Shown: one piece after another, positions 42,997 to 51,500 of the stretch | Numbering within the stretch: the first letter of the stretch is position 1 | Layout of the letters: each line of letters opens with the position of its first letter | Assembly: GCF_003144315.1 (NCBI RefSeq) | Contig: NZ_MPDK01000019.1 | Coordinates: forward strand, 1 to 54,636 | Direction: 5' to 3' | Length of the DNA: 54,636 nucleotides | From: Sulfoacidibacillus thermotolerans | Lineage (GTDB): Bacteria > Bacillota > Bacilli > Alicyclobacillales > SLC66 | Program-made: the position numbers and the translations under genes | The notes under the pieces: generated by a model | The model's input: only the letters and a program-made list of their open reading frames with translations | The model's database searches: none | Told to the model about the DNA's origin: nothing

Positions 42997-43524
42997 TTGT
43001 CGAGAATCCGTATTCTGCCGGCACTTGCAGCACTCCTGCTCACACTTATTGTGCTATTTGGGGGACTGCAGGTCTATCGCACCTATGAGATTATTCAACC
43101 GCTGGAAAGCCAACTCGCGCAAATTCCGCAAGTTCGTGATGTACAAGTGAATGCCACTGCACAAACGCCATCCGTAACAATTACGCTTGGACCTGTACAG
43201 GACTTGCAAGCAACCTATACTCAAATTCAAACGGAAGTTGAGAATAGCTTGGGCGGACCCATCAATATCGTTTTGAAAGATCATCCAACCCCATCGCTCA
43301 CCTCAGCCTTTGAGGTATTACAACCGATTTTGTACCAAGGAATCGCACAGGGAATGTACGTTTCTATGGTTCATGAACTTGAAAGTTCTGCCAAACAACA
43401 ACACGTAAACTGTACAGTTACTATGAACAGCCAGGATATCTTTATCCAGTTGACAAAGGACAATGGTTATCTGTATAGCATTGTACCTTATGCAACTCGT
43501 GGGCTTGGGGGGAATGGACAGTGA
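42997..43524 (+). CDS. Membrane-anchored extracytoplasmic protein paired with FtsH-like protease
   Basis: About 175 residues. One N-terminal membrane segment (ILPALAALLLTLIVLFGGLQVY, about 5-26) and an extracytoplasmic domain of about 145 residues with alternating strands (VRDVQVNATAQTPSVTITLGP) that I do not recognise. TTG start after TGGAGGAG. Its stop overlaps the GTG start of the FtsH-like gene by four bases, so the two proteins are made together. Because the neighbouring protease has no extracytoplasmic domain of its own, this protein may act as its external part. Inference. Confidence 0.7.
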   Translation: MSRIRILPALAALLLTLIVLFGGLQVYRTYEIIQPLESQLAQIPQVRDVQVNATAQTPSVTITLGPVQDLQATYTQIQTEVENSLGGPINIVLKDHPTPSLTSAFEVLQPILYQGIAQGMYVSMVHELESSAKQQHVNCTVTMNSQDIFIQLTKDNGYLYSIVPYATRGLGGNGQ

Positions 43525-45044
43525 GAGATTGGCTCATTGGGGTTGCTGTTGCCTTCGTGATTTTTTTAGCTGTTATCGGAATTAACGTGTTGCCTGCTTT
43601 GTTGCTTGTAGCTGTTGGATTTGCAGTTTACACCTTATTAGAACGCAGACAGATGATCGCGCCAACTGGCTCTAAAGAGACAGCGATGCGCCATGCTGTG
43701 AATTTCGACCACATTGGAGGACAGGAGCACGCCAAGCGCGAGTTAATGGAAGCTCTTGATTTTTTACGCTATCGCGAGAAAATTCGCTCGTTAGGTATTC
43801 GTCCATTAAAAGGGATTTTACTGACTGGTCCTCCTGGAACAGGAAAGACATTGATGGCAAAAGCTGCTGCAACGTATACAGACTCAGCGTTTGTTTCAGC
43901 TTCAGGAAGTGAGTTTGTCGAAATGTATGTCGGCGTTGGGGCTCAACGCGTTCGGGATTTATTTCGACGTGCACGCCAAAGTGCGCGAAAAGAAGGGAAA
44001 GACAGCGCGATTGTCTTCATTGATGAAATTGACGTCGTCGGTGGCAAACGAGGGGCGCACAGTCATCAGGAATACGATCAAACGCTCAATCAACTACTGA
44101 CTGAGATGGATGGTATGCAAACGACGCAAAGTCCGATGGTCCTCGTCATTGCAGCGACAAACCGTGCAGATATTCTCGATAGCGCACTTTTGCGCCCGGG
44201 GCGTTTCGATCGTCAAATTCGCGTCGATTTACCAGACCGAGAAGGACGCCTTCATATTTTGCGCATTCAGACCAAAGATAAACCGCTTGCACAAGATGTC
44301 GATTTAGAGCATATTGCACGGGAGACGTATGGATTTTCTGGTGCGCAATTGGAAAGTTTGTGCAATGAAGCTGCGATTATCGCACTGCGCGAGAACTCAA
44401 CGCGTATCACCCAAGCGTATTTCCGTGACGCAGTTGATAAAGTTTTAATGGGAGAAAAAACGGGGCGTCATCCGACAGATGAAGAATTGTATCGAGTAGC
44501 GGTGCACGAATTAGGACACGCCATCGCTTCGGAGATGATGCGCCCGCATTCCGTTTCACATATTACCATTGCACCGCGAGGGAATGCTCTGGGATTTGTT
44601 CGACAAATTCCGGAAACAGATGGTTATTTATATACAAAAGAACAACTCGATCAACAAATCGTTGTGGCCCTCGGTGGAGCAGTAGCCGAAAGCTTAGTCT
44701 TTAACAACCGTTCGACTGGAGCACAAAACGACTTTTTGCAGGCGAGTCGCATTGCCCGTACGGAAGTCATGTGTGGCTTAAGTCGAATGGGTATCGTTGC
44801 AGAAGAACACTTGCCAGAGAATATTCTTGATGAAGAAGTTCGTTTTATCTTAGCAGAGATCGAACAACGCACGCGGGAAGTGCTAGCTCCATTTGCTAAG
44901 GCACTAGAGGAATACGCCAAATATGTAGTAGTCACTGAAAGTATTGATGGGAGTCAATTTCGCGAATGGCTTGCTCAGTGCAAAGAACAGGCATCCTCTT
45001 CAACCATAACTACACCTGTATTGGATATGACTTTAGCCAATTAG
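43521..45044 (+). CDS. FtsH-like membrane AAA+ zinc metalloprotease, short form
   Basis: 507 residues. Two closely spaced membrane segments (about 4-22 and 25-41) with only a few residues between, instead of the about 70-residue extracytoplasmic domain of FtsH. Then an AAA+ domain: GPPGTGKT (103-110), IVFIDEID, and the second region of homology with RPGRFDRQIRVDLPDREGR. The M41 protease domain has HELGH (329-333) as zinc site and the third ligand Asp in TGAQNDFLQA. Pore motif region EFVEMYVGVGAQRVR. It is likely an active ATP-dependent protease, distinct from housekeeping FtsH by its N-terminus. GTG start coupled to the preceding membrane protein. Confidence 0.88.
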   Translation: MRDWLIGVAVAFVIFLAVIGINVLPALLLVAVGFAVYTLLERRQMIAPTGSKETAMRHAVNFDHIGGQEHAKRELMEALDFLRYREKIRSLGIRPLKGILLTGPPGTGKTLMAKAAATYTDSAFVSASGSEFVEMYVGVGAQRVRDLFRRARQSARKEGKDSAIVFIDEIDVVGGKRGAHSHQEYDQTLNQLLTEMDGMQTTQSPMVLVIAATNRADILDSALLRPGRFDRQIRVDLPDREGRLHILRIQTKDKPLAQDVDLEHIARETYGFSGAQLESLCNEAAIIALRENSTRITQAYFRDAVDKVLMGEKTGRHPTDEELYRVAVHELGHAIASEMMRPHSVSHITIAPRGNALGFVRQIPETDGYLYTKEQLDQQIVVALGGAVAESLVFNNRSTGAQNDFLQASRIARTEVMCGLSRMGIVAEEHLPENILDEEVRFILAEIEQRTREVLAPFAKALEEYAKYVVVTESIDGSQFREWLAQCKEQASSSTITTPVLDMTLAN

Positions 45045-45078
45045 GCAGGAAAGTTTGTCATCAGGCAAATTGGGTTTG

Positions 45079-45124
45079 AAAGAAAGCTCCTACAGTGATT
45101 TGCATTGTAGGAGCTTTCTTTTTA
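45079..45124 (+). terminator. Terminator of the FtsH-like operon
   Basis: A 16-base perfect stem (45079-45094 with 45106-45121) with an 11-base loop, 3' arm ending in TTTCTTTTTAC. Strong intrinsic terminator, 35 bases after the protease stop. Confidence 0.92.
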
Positions 45125-45209
45125 CAATGAACCTAGTTTCCCCATCCTTTCAAATGTAGGGCGACTACTTGCTGTGATCTGTATGATTACGTTTTGGAGG
45201 CGTAAGGTT

Positions 45210-46505
45210 ATGGTCCAAACTGTATTTATCAAACATTTAAGTGAACATATTGGTGAAACCATCATGATTCAAGGTTGGTTACATACGAAGCGATCCTCAG
45301 GAAAAGTAGCATTTCTTCAATTGCGCGACGGCACTGGATTTGTTCAAGGTGTAGTTACGAAAGCCGAAGTTTCAGAAGAAATTTTTGCTCGTGCTATTGC
45401 GCTTACGCAAGAAAGTTCACTACGCGTTACTGGCACTGTCGTTAAAGATGAGCGTGCTCCTTCAGGTGTTGAATTGCAAATTCAAGATGTCGAAGTCGTG
45501 TATCTTACACACGATTACCCCATTACTCCCAAAGAGCATGGAGTAGACTTTCTTCTCGATCATCGACATCTGTGGATCCGCGGTCCACGCCAGCGGGCAA
45601 TTTTAAAGATTCGCGCAGAAATCATTAAGGCAATCCGTTCATTTTTAGATGAACGAGACTTTACACAAGTTGATCCTCCGATTTTAACTCCATCCTCTTG
45701 TGAAGGGACTACCACACTATTTCATACACAATACTTTGACCGTGATGCCTATCTCACGCAAAGTGGACAGCTATACATGGAAGCTGCCGCTATGGCTTTA
45801 GGTCGTGTTTATTCTTTTGGTCCGACCTTTCGAGCTGAAAAATCGAAAACTAGACGTCATCTCATTGAGTTTTGGATGATCGAACCTGAAATGGCGTATA
45901 CAACACATGAAGAAAGTCTCGTGATTCAAGAACAACTGGTTGCATATATTATTCAACATGTACTCACTCATTGTGCAATTGAATTAAAAACATTGGGTCG
46001 CGACCTTACAAAATTACAGCAAGTCATTGCGCCCTTTCCACGCATCTCTTATGATGAAGCGATCACTTTATTACAAAAAGACGGCCACGAAATCCAATGG
46101 GGGGAAGACTTTGGAGCTCCCCATGAAGCAGCCATTGTCGAGCATTTCTCGCGCCCTGTTTTTATTGAGCGATTCCCTACAACAATTAAAGCGTTCTACA
46201 TGAAACCCGATCCTGCTCGTCCAGAAGTCGTACTGTGTGCAGACCTGCTCGCACCTGAAGGATATGGAGAAATTATTGGGGGATCTCAGCGCATTGATGA
46301 CCCGGATTTACTTGCTGCGCGTTTTGCCGAACATGAACTGCCGGAAGAAGCCTATGCGTGGTATATGGATTTGCGCAAATACGGTTCAGTCCCACACTCA
46401 GGCTTTGGTCTCGGATTAGAACGGACAGTTGCTTGGATTTGCGGGTTAGAGCATGTACGCGAAACGATTCCATTCCCGCGTTTATTGTACCGCTTATACC
46501 CATAA
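45210..46505 (+). CDS. asnS: Asparaginyl-tRNA synthetase
   Basis: 431 residues, class IIb. N-terminal OB fold ([26 protein letters not shown]) binds the anticodon; motif 2 is [25 protein letters not shown] and motif 3 [16 protein letters not shown]. The [19 protein letters not shown] segment is shared by AsnRS and AspRS; the total length without the bacterial AspRS insert supports AsnRS. The ATG at 45210 follows GGAGGCGTAAGG. aspB, which precedes asnS in B. subtilis, is not here. dnaD follows. Confidence 0.94.
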   Translation: MVQTVFIKHLSEHIGETIMIQGWLHTKRSSGKVAFLQLRDGTGFVQGVVTKAEVSEEIFARAIALTQESSLRVTGTVVKDERAPSGVELQIQDVEVVYLTHDYPITPKEHGVDFLLDHRHLWIRGPRQRAILKIRAEIIKAIRSFLDERDFTQVDPPILTPSSCEGTTTLFHTQYFDRDAYLTQSGQLYMEAAAMALGRVYSFGPTFRAEKSKTRRHLIEFWMIEPEMAYTTHEESLVIQEQLVAYIIQHVLTHCAIELKTLGRDLTKLQQVIAPFPRISYDEAITLLQKDGHEIQWGEDFGAPHEAAIVEHFSRPVFIERFPTTIKAFYMKPDPARPEVVLCADLLAPEGYGEIIGGSQRIDDPDLLAARFAEHELPEEAYAWYMDLRKYGSVPHSGFGLGLERTVAWICGLEHVRETIPFPRLLYRLYP

Positions 46506-46525
46506 CCGCGTCTGAAAACAAAAAA

Positions 46526-46553
46526 GGGGAGTGTATAGAAAATATACCTCTCC
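46526..46553. repeat. Imperfect hairpin between asnS and dnaD
   Basis: GGGGAG-T-GTATA (46526-46537) can pair with TATAC-CTCTCC (46543-46553), with one bulged T. On the minus strand it is followed by TTTTTTG, on the plus strand by no T-run. It may be a weak pause site after asnS. Confidence 0.35.
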
Positions 46554-46652
46554 TCCTGCATTGCAGATGTTTGTAAGACGTCACAAGCGATAAAATTACC
46601 CCTATTAGCGCTCATAGGAGAATGGTATACTGAGAAGCGGAGGTGGTACCTC

Positions 46653-47435
46653 GTGAGCAGTAAACCCCTCGACCAAGCTTTAGACGCGTTAGAGGATAGT
46701 TATGCTACATTCCCATATATTTTATTTCGTCGCTATCATTCAATCGGCTTAAGTGATGAAGAATTCCTCGTAATCTTACACATTATCGCAACACAGCAAG
46801 CAGAGCATTCATTTCCTCGCCTTGACGATCTAGCTTTGCGTATGAGTCTTTCCAAAGAGCGAATCGCTGTCATCTTGCAAGGGCTTATGGGACAAGGACT
46901 TTTACAGCATGGCAATGAACGAGTGAGTCTACGACCGCTCATTGAACGCCTCCTAGGACTAGAAAATCGAGCGAATACAGTTTCTTCGATTTATAATCGT
47001 TTTGAGGAGGAATTTGGAAGGCTCTTGTCGCCCTTAGAATATGAGCAGATTATGCATTGGATTGATGAAGACCAGTATCCCGATTGGATGATCATTGAAG
47101 CATTGCGCGAATCTGTTCTCGCTGGCGTATACAATTTTCGCTATGTTGATACCGTCTTAACTGATTGGATGCGAGCACATATTAAATCTGAGCAACAGCT
47201 TCAAGAGTATCGAAAAAAATATCGAGCCCGTTTTGCGGATCGAACCAATAAACGATTAAATACAAACAGCAGCAACACGCAGCGCAATAAATCTGATGGG
47301 ATGCAAGAAAAGAAGCGCATCATGGATACGAATAAAGAACAGATTGTCCCTGCGGTACAACCAGGTAAATACGAGCGGTTTTATGAAGTTTTTCGCAAAA
47401 AAGATGCAGTTGAACCTCATGAAAATTTACCGTGA
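46653..47435 (+). CDS. dnaD: Primosome initiation protein DnaD
   Basis: 260 residues. The N-terminal winged-helix region (about 20-105: FRRYHSIGLSDEEFLVILHI ... LSKERIAVILQGLMGQGLL) and the DnaB_2/DDBH2 domain (about 115-185: FEEEFGRLLSPLEYEQIMHWIDED ... YVDTVLTDW) are typical of DnaD, which helps load helicase at origins and restarting forks. A Lys/Arg/Asn-rich linker and a short C-terminal tail follow. GTG start after GGAGGTGG. In B. subtilis nth comes next; here the conserved order ends with this gene. Confidence 0.92.
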   Translation: MSSKPLDQALDALEDSYATFPYILFRRYHSIGLSDEEFLVILHIIATQQAEHSFPRLDDLALRMSLSKERIAVILQGLMGQGLLQHGNERVSLRPLIERLLGLENRANTVSSIYNRFEEEFGRLLSPLEYEQIMHWIDEDQYPDWMIIEALRESVLAGVYNFRYVDTVLTDWMRAHIKSEQQLQEYRKKYRARFADRTNKRLNTNSSNTQRNKSDGMQEKKRIMDTNKEQIVPAVQPGKYERFYEVFRKKDAVEPHENLP

Positions 47436-47466
47436 TTCAAAAAAGCATGCTCGTTGAAAAATACTG

Positions 47467-47488
47467 AAGGGCGAAAGCCCTTTTTCAT
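47467..47488 (+). terminator. Terminator of dnaD
   Basis: A 6-base stem with a GAAA tetraloop (AAGGGC-GAAA-GCCCTT, 47467-47482) followed by TTTCATTTT. Intrinsic terminator and a good marker for the end of the conserved block. Confidence 0.88.
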
Positions 47489-47571
47489 TTTGTCCGTAAT
47501 AAGTTAACATAATGTATATTATCGGACGTTAGACTATTTTCGAGATTAAACTTCATGAAACCCATAGATAA

Positions 47572-48165
47572 TCATTCCTTCTCCGGTGATTTAACCTCAT
47601 GTTGCAAAAGAAATTTGATCAGTTGGTGGCGAGCCCGGAGTTGATCCTCTTTGGTTGCTTCTCGTGCACGCATCAAGTCACGAAGTGCTTCGTCATCTGT
47701 CCAGGAAGTATCACACCATCCAACATGTACATATCCAAATCGTTCGTACAAACGGCGAGCTGGATTCGTGGGGTCGACTCTTAAACATAGCTTTTTATAG
47801 CCGTAGCTTCTAGCTTGGACTTCAAGCTCACACATTAAAGCAGTACCAATTCCTTCTCCACGAAATTCCTCTAGGATGGCAATGCCGATTTCTGGTGTCT
47901 CATCATCCACATAACCAAATTCCTTGTGTGCTTCATCGAACCGATGCAACCAAATGGCTCCGATTGGATGATTGTCCTTTTCCACAATCAATCCAATATC
48001 ACTATTCTGTTCTCCCCATCCATCCACATATTTAGAGATAAATGGTTTGTCTATAATTGTTCTTGGAAATGGCTTCTGTCCTTCAGGCACAAACATGGAT
48101 TGGTATAGCATCTCCCACAAAAACGGGATGTCATGTTATTCGACACTTCTTATATGAAAATCCAT
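47572..48165 (-). pseudogene. GNAT acetyltransferase with in-frame stop at codon 10
   Basis: From an ATG at 48165 with a strong site (AAAGGATAGGTG) the frame reads MDFHIRSVE, then TAA (48138-48136), then HDIPFLWEMLYQSMF and a complete GNAT domain. The domain has the acetyl-CoA loop FRGEGIGTALMCELE (about residue 105 on) and DPTNPARRLYERFGYVHVG near the C-terminus. The start of the family (IRxVExxDIPFLxxMLY) is interrupted only by that stop codon. A shorter protein from 48120 is open but would lack the first strand and has no ribosome site. Either a recent nonsense mutation or a sequencing error. Confidence 0.75.
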
Positions 48166-48362
48166 GGGTTTATCACCTATCCTTTGGTAGTTTCCTCATT
48201 TCAGGTGCCTCCACATCTGCATCCCCTCCTACCAAGAAAAATATATATAAAATTTTGAATATTACTAAACTGCTCCATGTGCGACAGAGGTACAGTCCAT
48301 CAGCTAACGCATAATAATGCAAGCAAGCACCGAGATTCTGTGCTGCCGAATGGCTCCGGCAT

Positions 48363-48518
48363 TCAGTAAATCAACTCTGAACGAAGCAGTCCCATCACCA
48401 CTTGATCCATTGGGACGCCTTTCACAAGAACAGCTTCTCTCAATGTCCCTTCTACCTGGAACCCAATCTTTAGATACGCCTTTATGCTCGCTCGTTCCCG
48501 CTCCAAGTATCGCACCCG
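48363..48518 (-). pseudogene. C-terminal fragment of a RimJ/RimL-type GNAT acetyltransferase
   Basis: The minus-strand frame after a TAA at 48521-48519 encodes RVRYLERERASIKAYLKIGF, then QVEGTLREAVLVKGVPMDQV and VMGLLRSELIY, then stop. This is the conserved tail of RimJ-type acetyltransferases (NxxSixxYxKxGFxxEGxLRxA). The N-terminal two thirds are not found upstream. A different frame across 48304-48549 is open but is a shadow. Confidence 0.7.
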
Positions 48519-48600
48519 TTACCCGAATAAGAGGAAGCGAAGTACACATTCAGTCGATCCTCCCGTGCAAACGAATGTTCATAAGTCACTTCCAATCTGA

Positions 48601-49083
48601 TCAGTCCTTGTCCTGGTGCAGGATATGTACTGGAGTATTCGGTAGATTGGTCAATGATTCCCGTAGAAATGTTGGATACAGTCTTGTATTCAGCAGCTCA
48701 CTAAGTGGATGCCATTTGAATACCAATCGCTCATCTTCCTCAATTCCACGAAATTCAGCCGAGGTATTGTGTACATATCCCTCTGGAAAATTCATGACGA
48801 AGTACAGACTCAACTCATGCCATGTATCGCCTTCGATCTCAAAGAAGTTCTCTGAAATCCACAACAGGCGTCCAATATCAACTTCGACGTCCAGCTCTTC
48901 TTTCATTTCTCGACGAAGCGTCTCAGGTGAATATTCTAGCAACTCAGCTCGCCCGCCTGGCAAAGCCCAAAAATCGTCCGTCACAGCCCTATGGAGCAAG
49001 ACATGACCATCGTAGATGCACACACCAACAATTCTGTAATTGAATCTCTTATTGCCTTCTTTGTACGATATCACTTCGGTCAA
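48601..49083 (-). CDS. NUDIX hydrolase
   Basis: 160 residues. The NUDIX box reads GGRAELLEYSPETLRREMKEELDVEV (about residues 43-68), fitting GX5EX7REUXEEXGU with Asp in place of the last Gly. It hydrolyses nucleoside diphosphates linked to another moiety; the substrate is not clear. The TTG start follows GGGAGGGG. Neighbouring GNAT remnants suggest an acquired cluster of small modifying enzymes, now partly decayed. Confidence 0.88.
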   Translation of the reverse strand: MTEVISYKEGNKRFNYRIVGVCIYDGHVLLHRAVTDDFWALPGGRAELLEYSPETLRREMKEELDVEVDIGRLLWISENFFEIEGDTWHELSLYFVMNFPEGYVHNTSAEFRGIEEDERLVFKWHPLSELLNTRLYPTFLRESLTNLPNTPVHILHQDKD

Positions 49084-49142
49084 TCCCCTCCCGTCACGCC
49101 GCTATCCGGCCCTGATGTCCAAGAAGACGTGCGTCGTGCACG

Positions 49143-49158
49143 CTGCATATATATGCAG
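49143..49158. repeat. 16-base perfect palindrome
   Basis: CTGCATATATATGCAG, a perfect palindrome 60 bases upstream of the NUDIX start and 38 bases before the IS remnant. It could be a regulator site for the NUDIX gene; nothing else supports this. Confidence 0.4.
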
Positions 49159-49268
49159 ACCGATCGAAACATCCTTTTCTAGGGTTGCGTCCAATTTGGT
49201 ATTAAGTCAATATCGTGGACACATCGAACAAATAATATCAAAACAGTCTGAAGGATTGCACTTTGGAT

Positions 49269-49403
49269 TTAGCTAGCCTTCTTGTTCGCTTTTTTGAAAT
49301 ACATTGATTGGAATTGTACAGGCGTCTTATATCCAATTGACGAATGAATCCGCAGGCGGTTGTACCCAATCTCGATGTACTCCCAAATGTTATTTTTTCT
49401 TCT
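49269..49403 (-). pseudogene. IS3-family OrfB C-terminal fragment (left)
   Basis: The minus-strand frame from a TAA at 49406-49404 encodes NIWEYIEIGYNRLRIHSSIG, then YKTPVQFQSMYF and a Lys-rich tail before TAA. This is the end of the IS3 OrfB integrase domain (YIExxYNxxRxHSSLGYxxPxxF), with the last catalytic-core Glu of IWEYIE. The rest of the DDE domain is missing. Confidence 0.82.
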
Positions 49404-49457
49404 TTATGTGTTTGGTACTTTTCCAAATGTACGAGTTCGCGCTTAATGACGCTGTGG

Positions 49458-49687
49458 AATGGCCCGATGCAAGGGTGAGTATCCCTACATCAAATCGTTT
49501 CACTGTATCATCAAGAGAGCTCGTCTATCTGGAGAAGTTAAAGACAAGAGAGCATGCAATGAAGCACATCTCCCAATACATCGAGGTTTGGTACAACCGG
49601 AAGTGAACTCACTCATCGCTAGGTTACCTAACACCGGTTGAATTCGAAAGAAGATATTACAAATCCTTAGAAGATGCAGCAAACTGA
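49458..49687 (+). pseudogene. IS3-family OrfB C-terminal fragment (right), frameshifted and interrupted
   Basis: Plus-strand frames contain KSFHCIIKR, then after a frameshift near 49515 ELVYLEKLKTREHAMKHISQ and YIEVWYNRK, a TGA stop at 49604-49606, then THSSLGYLTPVEFERRYY and a final stop at 49687. Joined, they give the end of an IS3 OrfB. The TGA replaces an Arg codon (CGA) expected in YNRKRTHSSLGY. Confidence 0.8.
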
Positions 49688-49770
49688 GCAACAACAAGCA
49701 TCATATCAGAATATGAAAACTTATAATTTCTCTGTTCTTAAGTGTCCACGATATTGACTTAATACCATTT

Positions 49771-49809
49771 TCATGCTTCTTCTTTGAATTCTTTATCGTA
49801 CACTCGCAT
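49771..49809 (-). pseudogene. IS3-family OrfA N-terminal fragment
   Basis: The minus-strand frame from ATG at 49809 reads MRVYDKEFKEEA then TGA. It matches the start of IS3/IS150 OrfA helix-turn-helix proteins (MRxYxxEFKEEAVK); losing one base (GCAGTGAAA to GCATGAAA) explains the stop. The chimeric element begins three bases later, so it appears to have inserted into or next to an older IS copy. Confidence 0.5.
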
Positions 49810-50057
49810 CTGGATTCCTTCTTCCTTTTTTATCATTCCGTCCAGAATTACGAGTTTGTTGACTCAACGAAAATGATACTGCTCCAGGACGAGGAGTTTG
49901 TCTTTTTTCTTGCACCTATTACGGCAGAGCATACACACATGATACAGACTCAGCTGGTTTCTTATGCGCTATTTATGCAAAAATAATGTATAAATAGCGC
50001 ATAAGAATGATGGACCTTCTTGCACATTCGCGCCCGTTAACGCAATAAAATAAGTGG
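49810..50057. other. Non-coding accessory stretch with an 18-base inverted repeat
   Basis: No gene seen here. Besides the repeat listed separately, AGGACGAGGAGTTTGT at 49886-49901 recurs at 54390-54405, the only long repeat I saw between the two ends of the accessory region. Confidence 0.5.
49959..50007. repeat. 18-base perfect inverted repeat
   Basis: 49959-49976 and 49990-50007 are perfect reverse complements (TTCTTATGCGCTATTTAT type) with a 13-base spacer. It lies 50 bases past the stop of the minus-strand methyltransferase gene. It has no T-run, so it may be a remnant of a mobile-element end or a recognition site as well as a terminator. Confidence 0.65.
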
Positions 50058-50846
50058 TTAGATTGGTCGTTTCCGACAAACGCATACCATCAGCGGACTA
50101 TCGGATTGGAAAGGGCTTAAGTCAAAATTGCCATACATTTGTTCCAAGTAAAATCCATTATAATGCAGCAGGGCTTCAAGCTCTTGAGGGAAAACGTAAC
50201 GAATCGCAATTCGGGTCTCCGCGCTTTCCTCTGCACTTGATTTGGTTTTCCATCGGCGACGGGTCACATAATGCTCCAGTTGGGTTCGGTGGTCATACAA
50301 ACACCGTTCAGTAACGAAAACGGTTCTTCCCTCTTTATTGACGTACGCACCTGCATCTTCTTCCTTGCCGTTGCTGGTCGACAGTTGTGACATAATGGGA
50401 TTTCTCGTTTCGAACGCAAAAACGCCATTGCTGTCCAAATGTTTGTGAACTGTTAGCAGTAATCTCTCCTGTGAATGGCGATCCAAAAAGGCTTGAAAGG
50501 AGTTGCCAGTGGTAAAAATCATTCGGTAAGTTCGCTGTAATTCAAGATTCCTTGCGTCACCGTGAACCCACTTCACAGAAACGCCGTGATGTGTTGCTTT
50601 TTGCCGTGCGGCTTCAAGCATTTCTTGAGTGATGTCCACTCCTGTGATGTTGTATCCTTGCTCTGCCATTGGAACTGTTATTCGACCCGTTCCGCACGCA
50701 ATCTCTAAGATGGGGCTTCCGTACTCACGGGCTAAATTCAAATAGAAATTTCCGCCGATCTCAAATCCTCCGTTTATGAAATCATAGGTATCGGCATCTC
50801 GATACTCCTCTAAGTTATCATGATTTATCGACACTTGTACGTTCAC
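50058..50846 (-). CDS. Class I SAM-dependent methyltransferase
   Basis: 262 residues. Motif I is PILEIACGTGRITVPMAEQG (about 44-63), followed by ITGVDITQEMLEAARQKA and VHGDARNLEL, a standard SAM-binding Rossmann fold. Motif post I and VFAFETRNPIM follow; the C-terminal half (YVTRRRW, VFPQELEALLHYNGF) resembles UbiE/Tam-like small-molecule methyltransferases of Bacilli. The first codon may be GTG at 50846 or the GTG at 50834, both near GAGGGTG. Substrate unknown. Confidence 0.85.
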   Translation of the reverse strand: MNVQVSINHDNLEEYRDADTYDFINGGFEIGGNFYLNLAREYGSPILEIACGTGRITVPMAEQGYNITGVDITQEMLEAARQKATHHGVSVKWVHGDARNLELQRTYRMIFTTGNSFQAFLDRHSQERLLLTVHKHLDSNGVFAFETRNPIMSQLSTSNGKEEDAGAYVNKEGRTVFVTERCLYDHRTQLEHYVTRRRWKTKSSAEESAETRIAIRYVFPQELEALLHYNGFYLEQMYGNFDLSPFQSDSPLMVCVCRKRPI

Positions 50847-50996
50847 CCTCGTTTCTCAATGCCTTGTTAAGCTCTTCTGCTCCAATAGCGACACTACTGC
50901 TTTTCATTACTCATGCATATTTATGCAGTAACGGATATACTTATAAGTTAGAAGACGTTCTTCTGATCATAGATATTTTTGAATATACCACAGTAT

Positions 50997-51308
50997 TCAA
51001 TTTCCCTTTGGCTTGTCTATGTTTGCTTGCAAAACACAGCCGCCACCGTTGCCACTGTCGATGTACACCGCATCACGAAGTGTGTGCACTTGTTCGTGCA
51101 ACAGTTTTCGTGTGGGCGCATGATCGATATAACCTACAATCACGGGTGTGATGGGTTCCATTCGACCATAAGGTCTTTCTGGCATGTGTACACTCGCGAT
51201 CAGATCAGTGATCGTTCGTTGGTCATCTAGGTACTCTGGATAGGAAACGATGTCGATGCCATACGCGAGTGCATAGCGTTCTGCAAGCACTTCTGCTTTT
51301 CCTAAAAA
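50997..51308 (-). pseudogene. ThiF/E1-like adenylyltransferase fragment
   Basis: After a TAA at 51311-51309 the frame encodes FLGKAEVLAERYALAYGIDI, VSYPEYLDD, a short segment, PVIVGYIDHAPTRKLLHEQV and YIDSGNGGGCVLQ before stop. GKAEVLAERY, VGxxDxxxxRxxLHE and YIDSGN are the middle of ThiF-family proteins, especially those of plasmid PRTRC-type clusters. The nucleotide loop and the second half are missing. Probably a relic of an acquired element. Confidence 0.65.
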
Positions 51309-51500
51309 TTAGGTCGATAAGTATGGGCGTAATAGAATCATCTATAAAAATGATATAATCACTTTCATTCGAAAAGGAAATTTTGTAGAGTGCAATCTCC
51401 GTATAGTAGTCCTTCCATTGGTGTCCACTATCTTATACTAGGTCCAGAACGCCCAAAGCCTGGTTATTCTACAACTCTTGACAACGGGGTCCACCTTACA
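51309..51500. other. Non-coding stretch between ThiF fragment and lipoprotein gene
   Basis: No coding frame seen. GTGTCCAC at about 51421 is shared with the inner ends of the chimeric IS3 element and may mark another degenerate IS end, but only eight bases agree. Confidence 0.3.

Larger units (their letters stand above)
49197..49767. mobile_element. Chimeric 571-base IS3-family element with perfect 26-base ends
   Basis: 49197-49222 and 49742-49767 are perfect 26-base inverted repeats (outer ends TGGTATTAAG... and ...CTTAATACCA). Inside, next to each end, lies the 3' end of an IS3-type orfB transposase, running outward: one on the minus strand ending at 49269, one on the plus strand ending at 49687. 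The two tails differ in sequence, so the element looks like two related IS3 right ends joined head to head with everything between lost. No clear target duplication flanks it. It could move only if a transposase is supplied in trans. Confidence 0.75.

Noticed and set aside
46643-46656. GAGGTGGTACCTC before dnaD, again T-box-like
   Set aside because: It is a short palindrome containing the dnaD ribosome site, with no leader of T-box length between asnS and dnaD.
48304-48549. 81-residue minus-strand open frame
   Set aside because: The GNAT tail is coded in another frame of the same strand; this one is a shadow.
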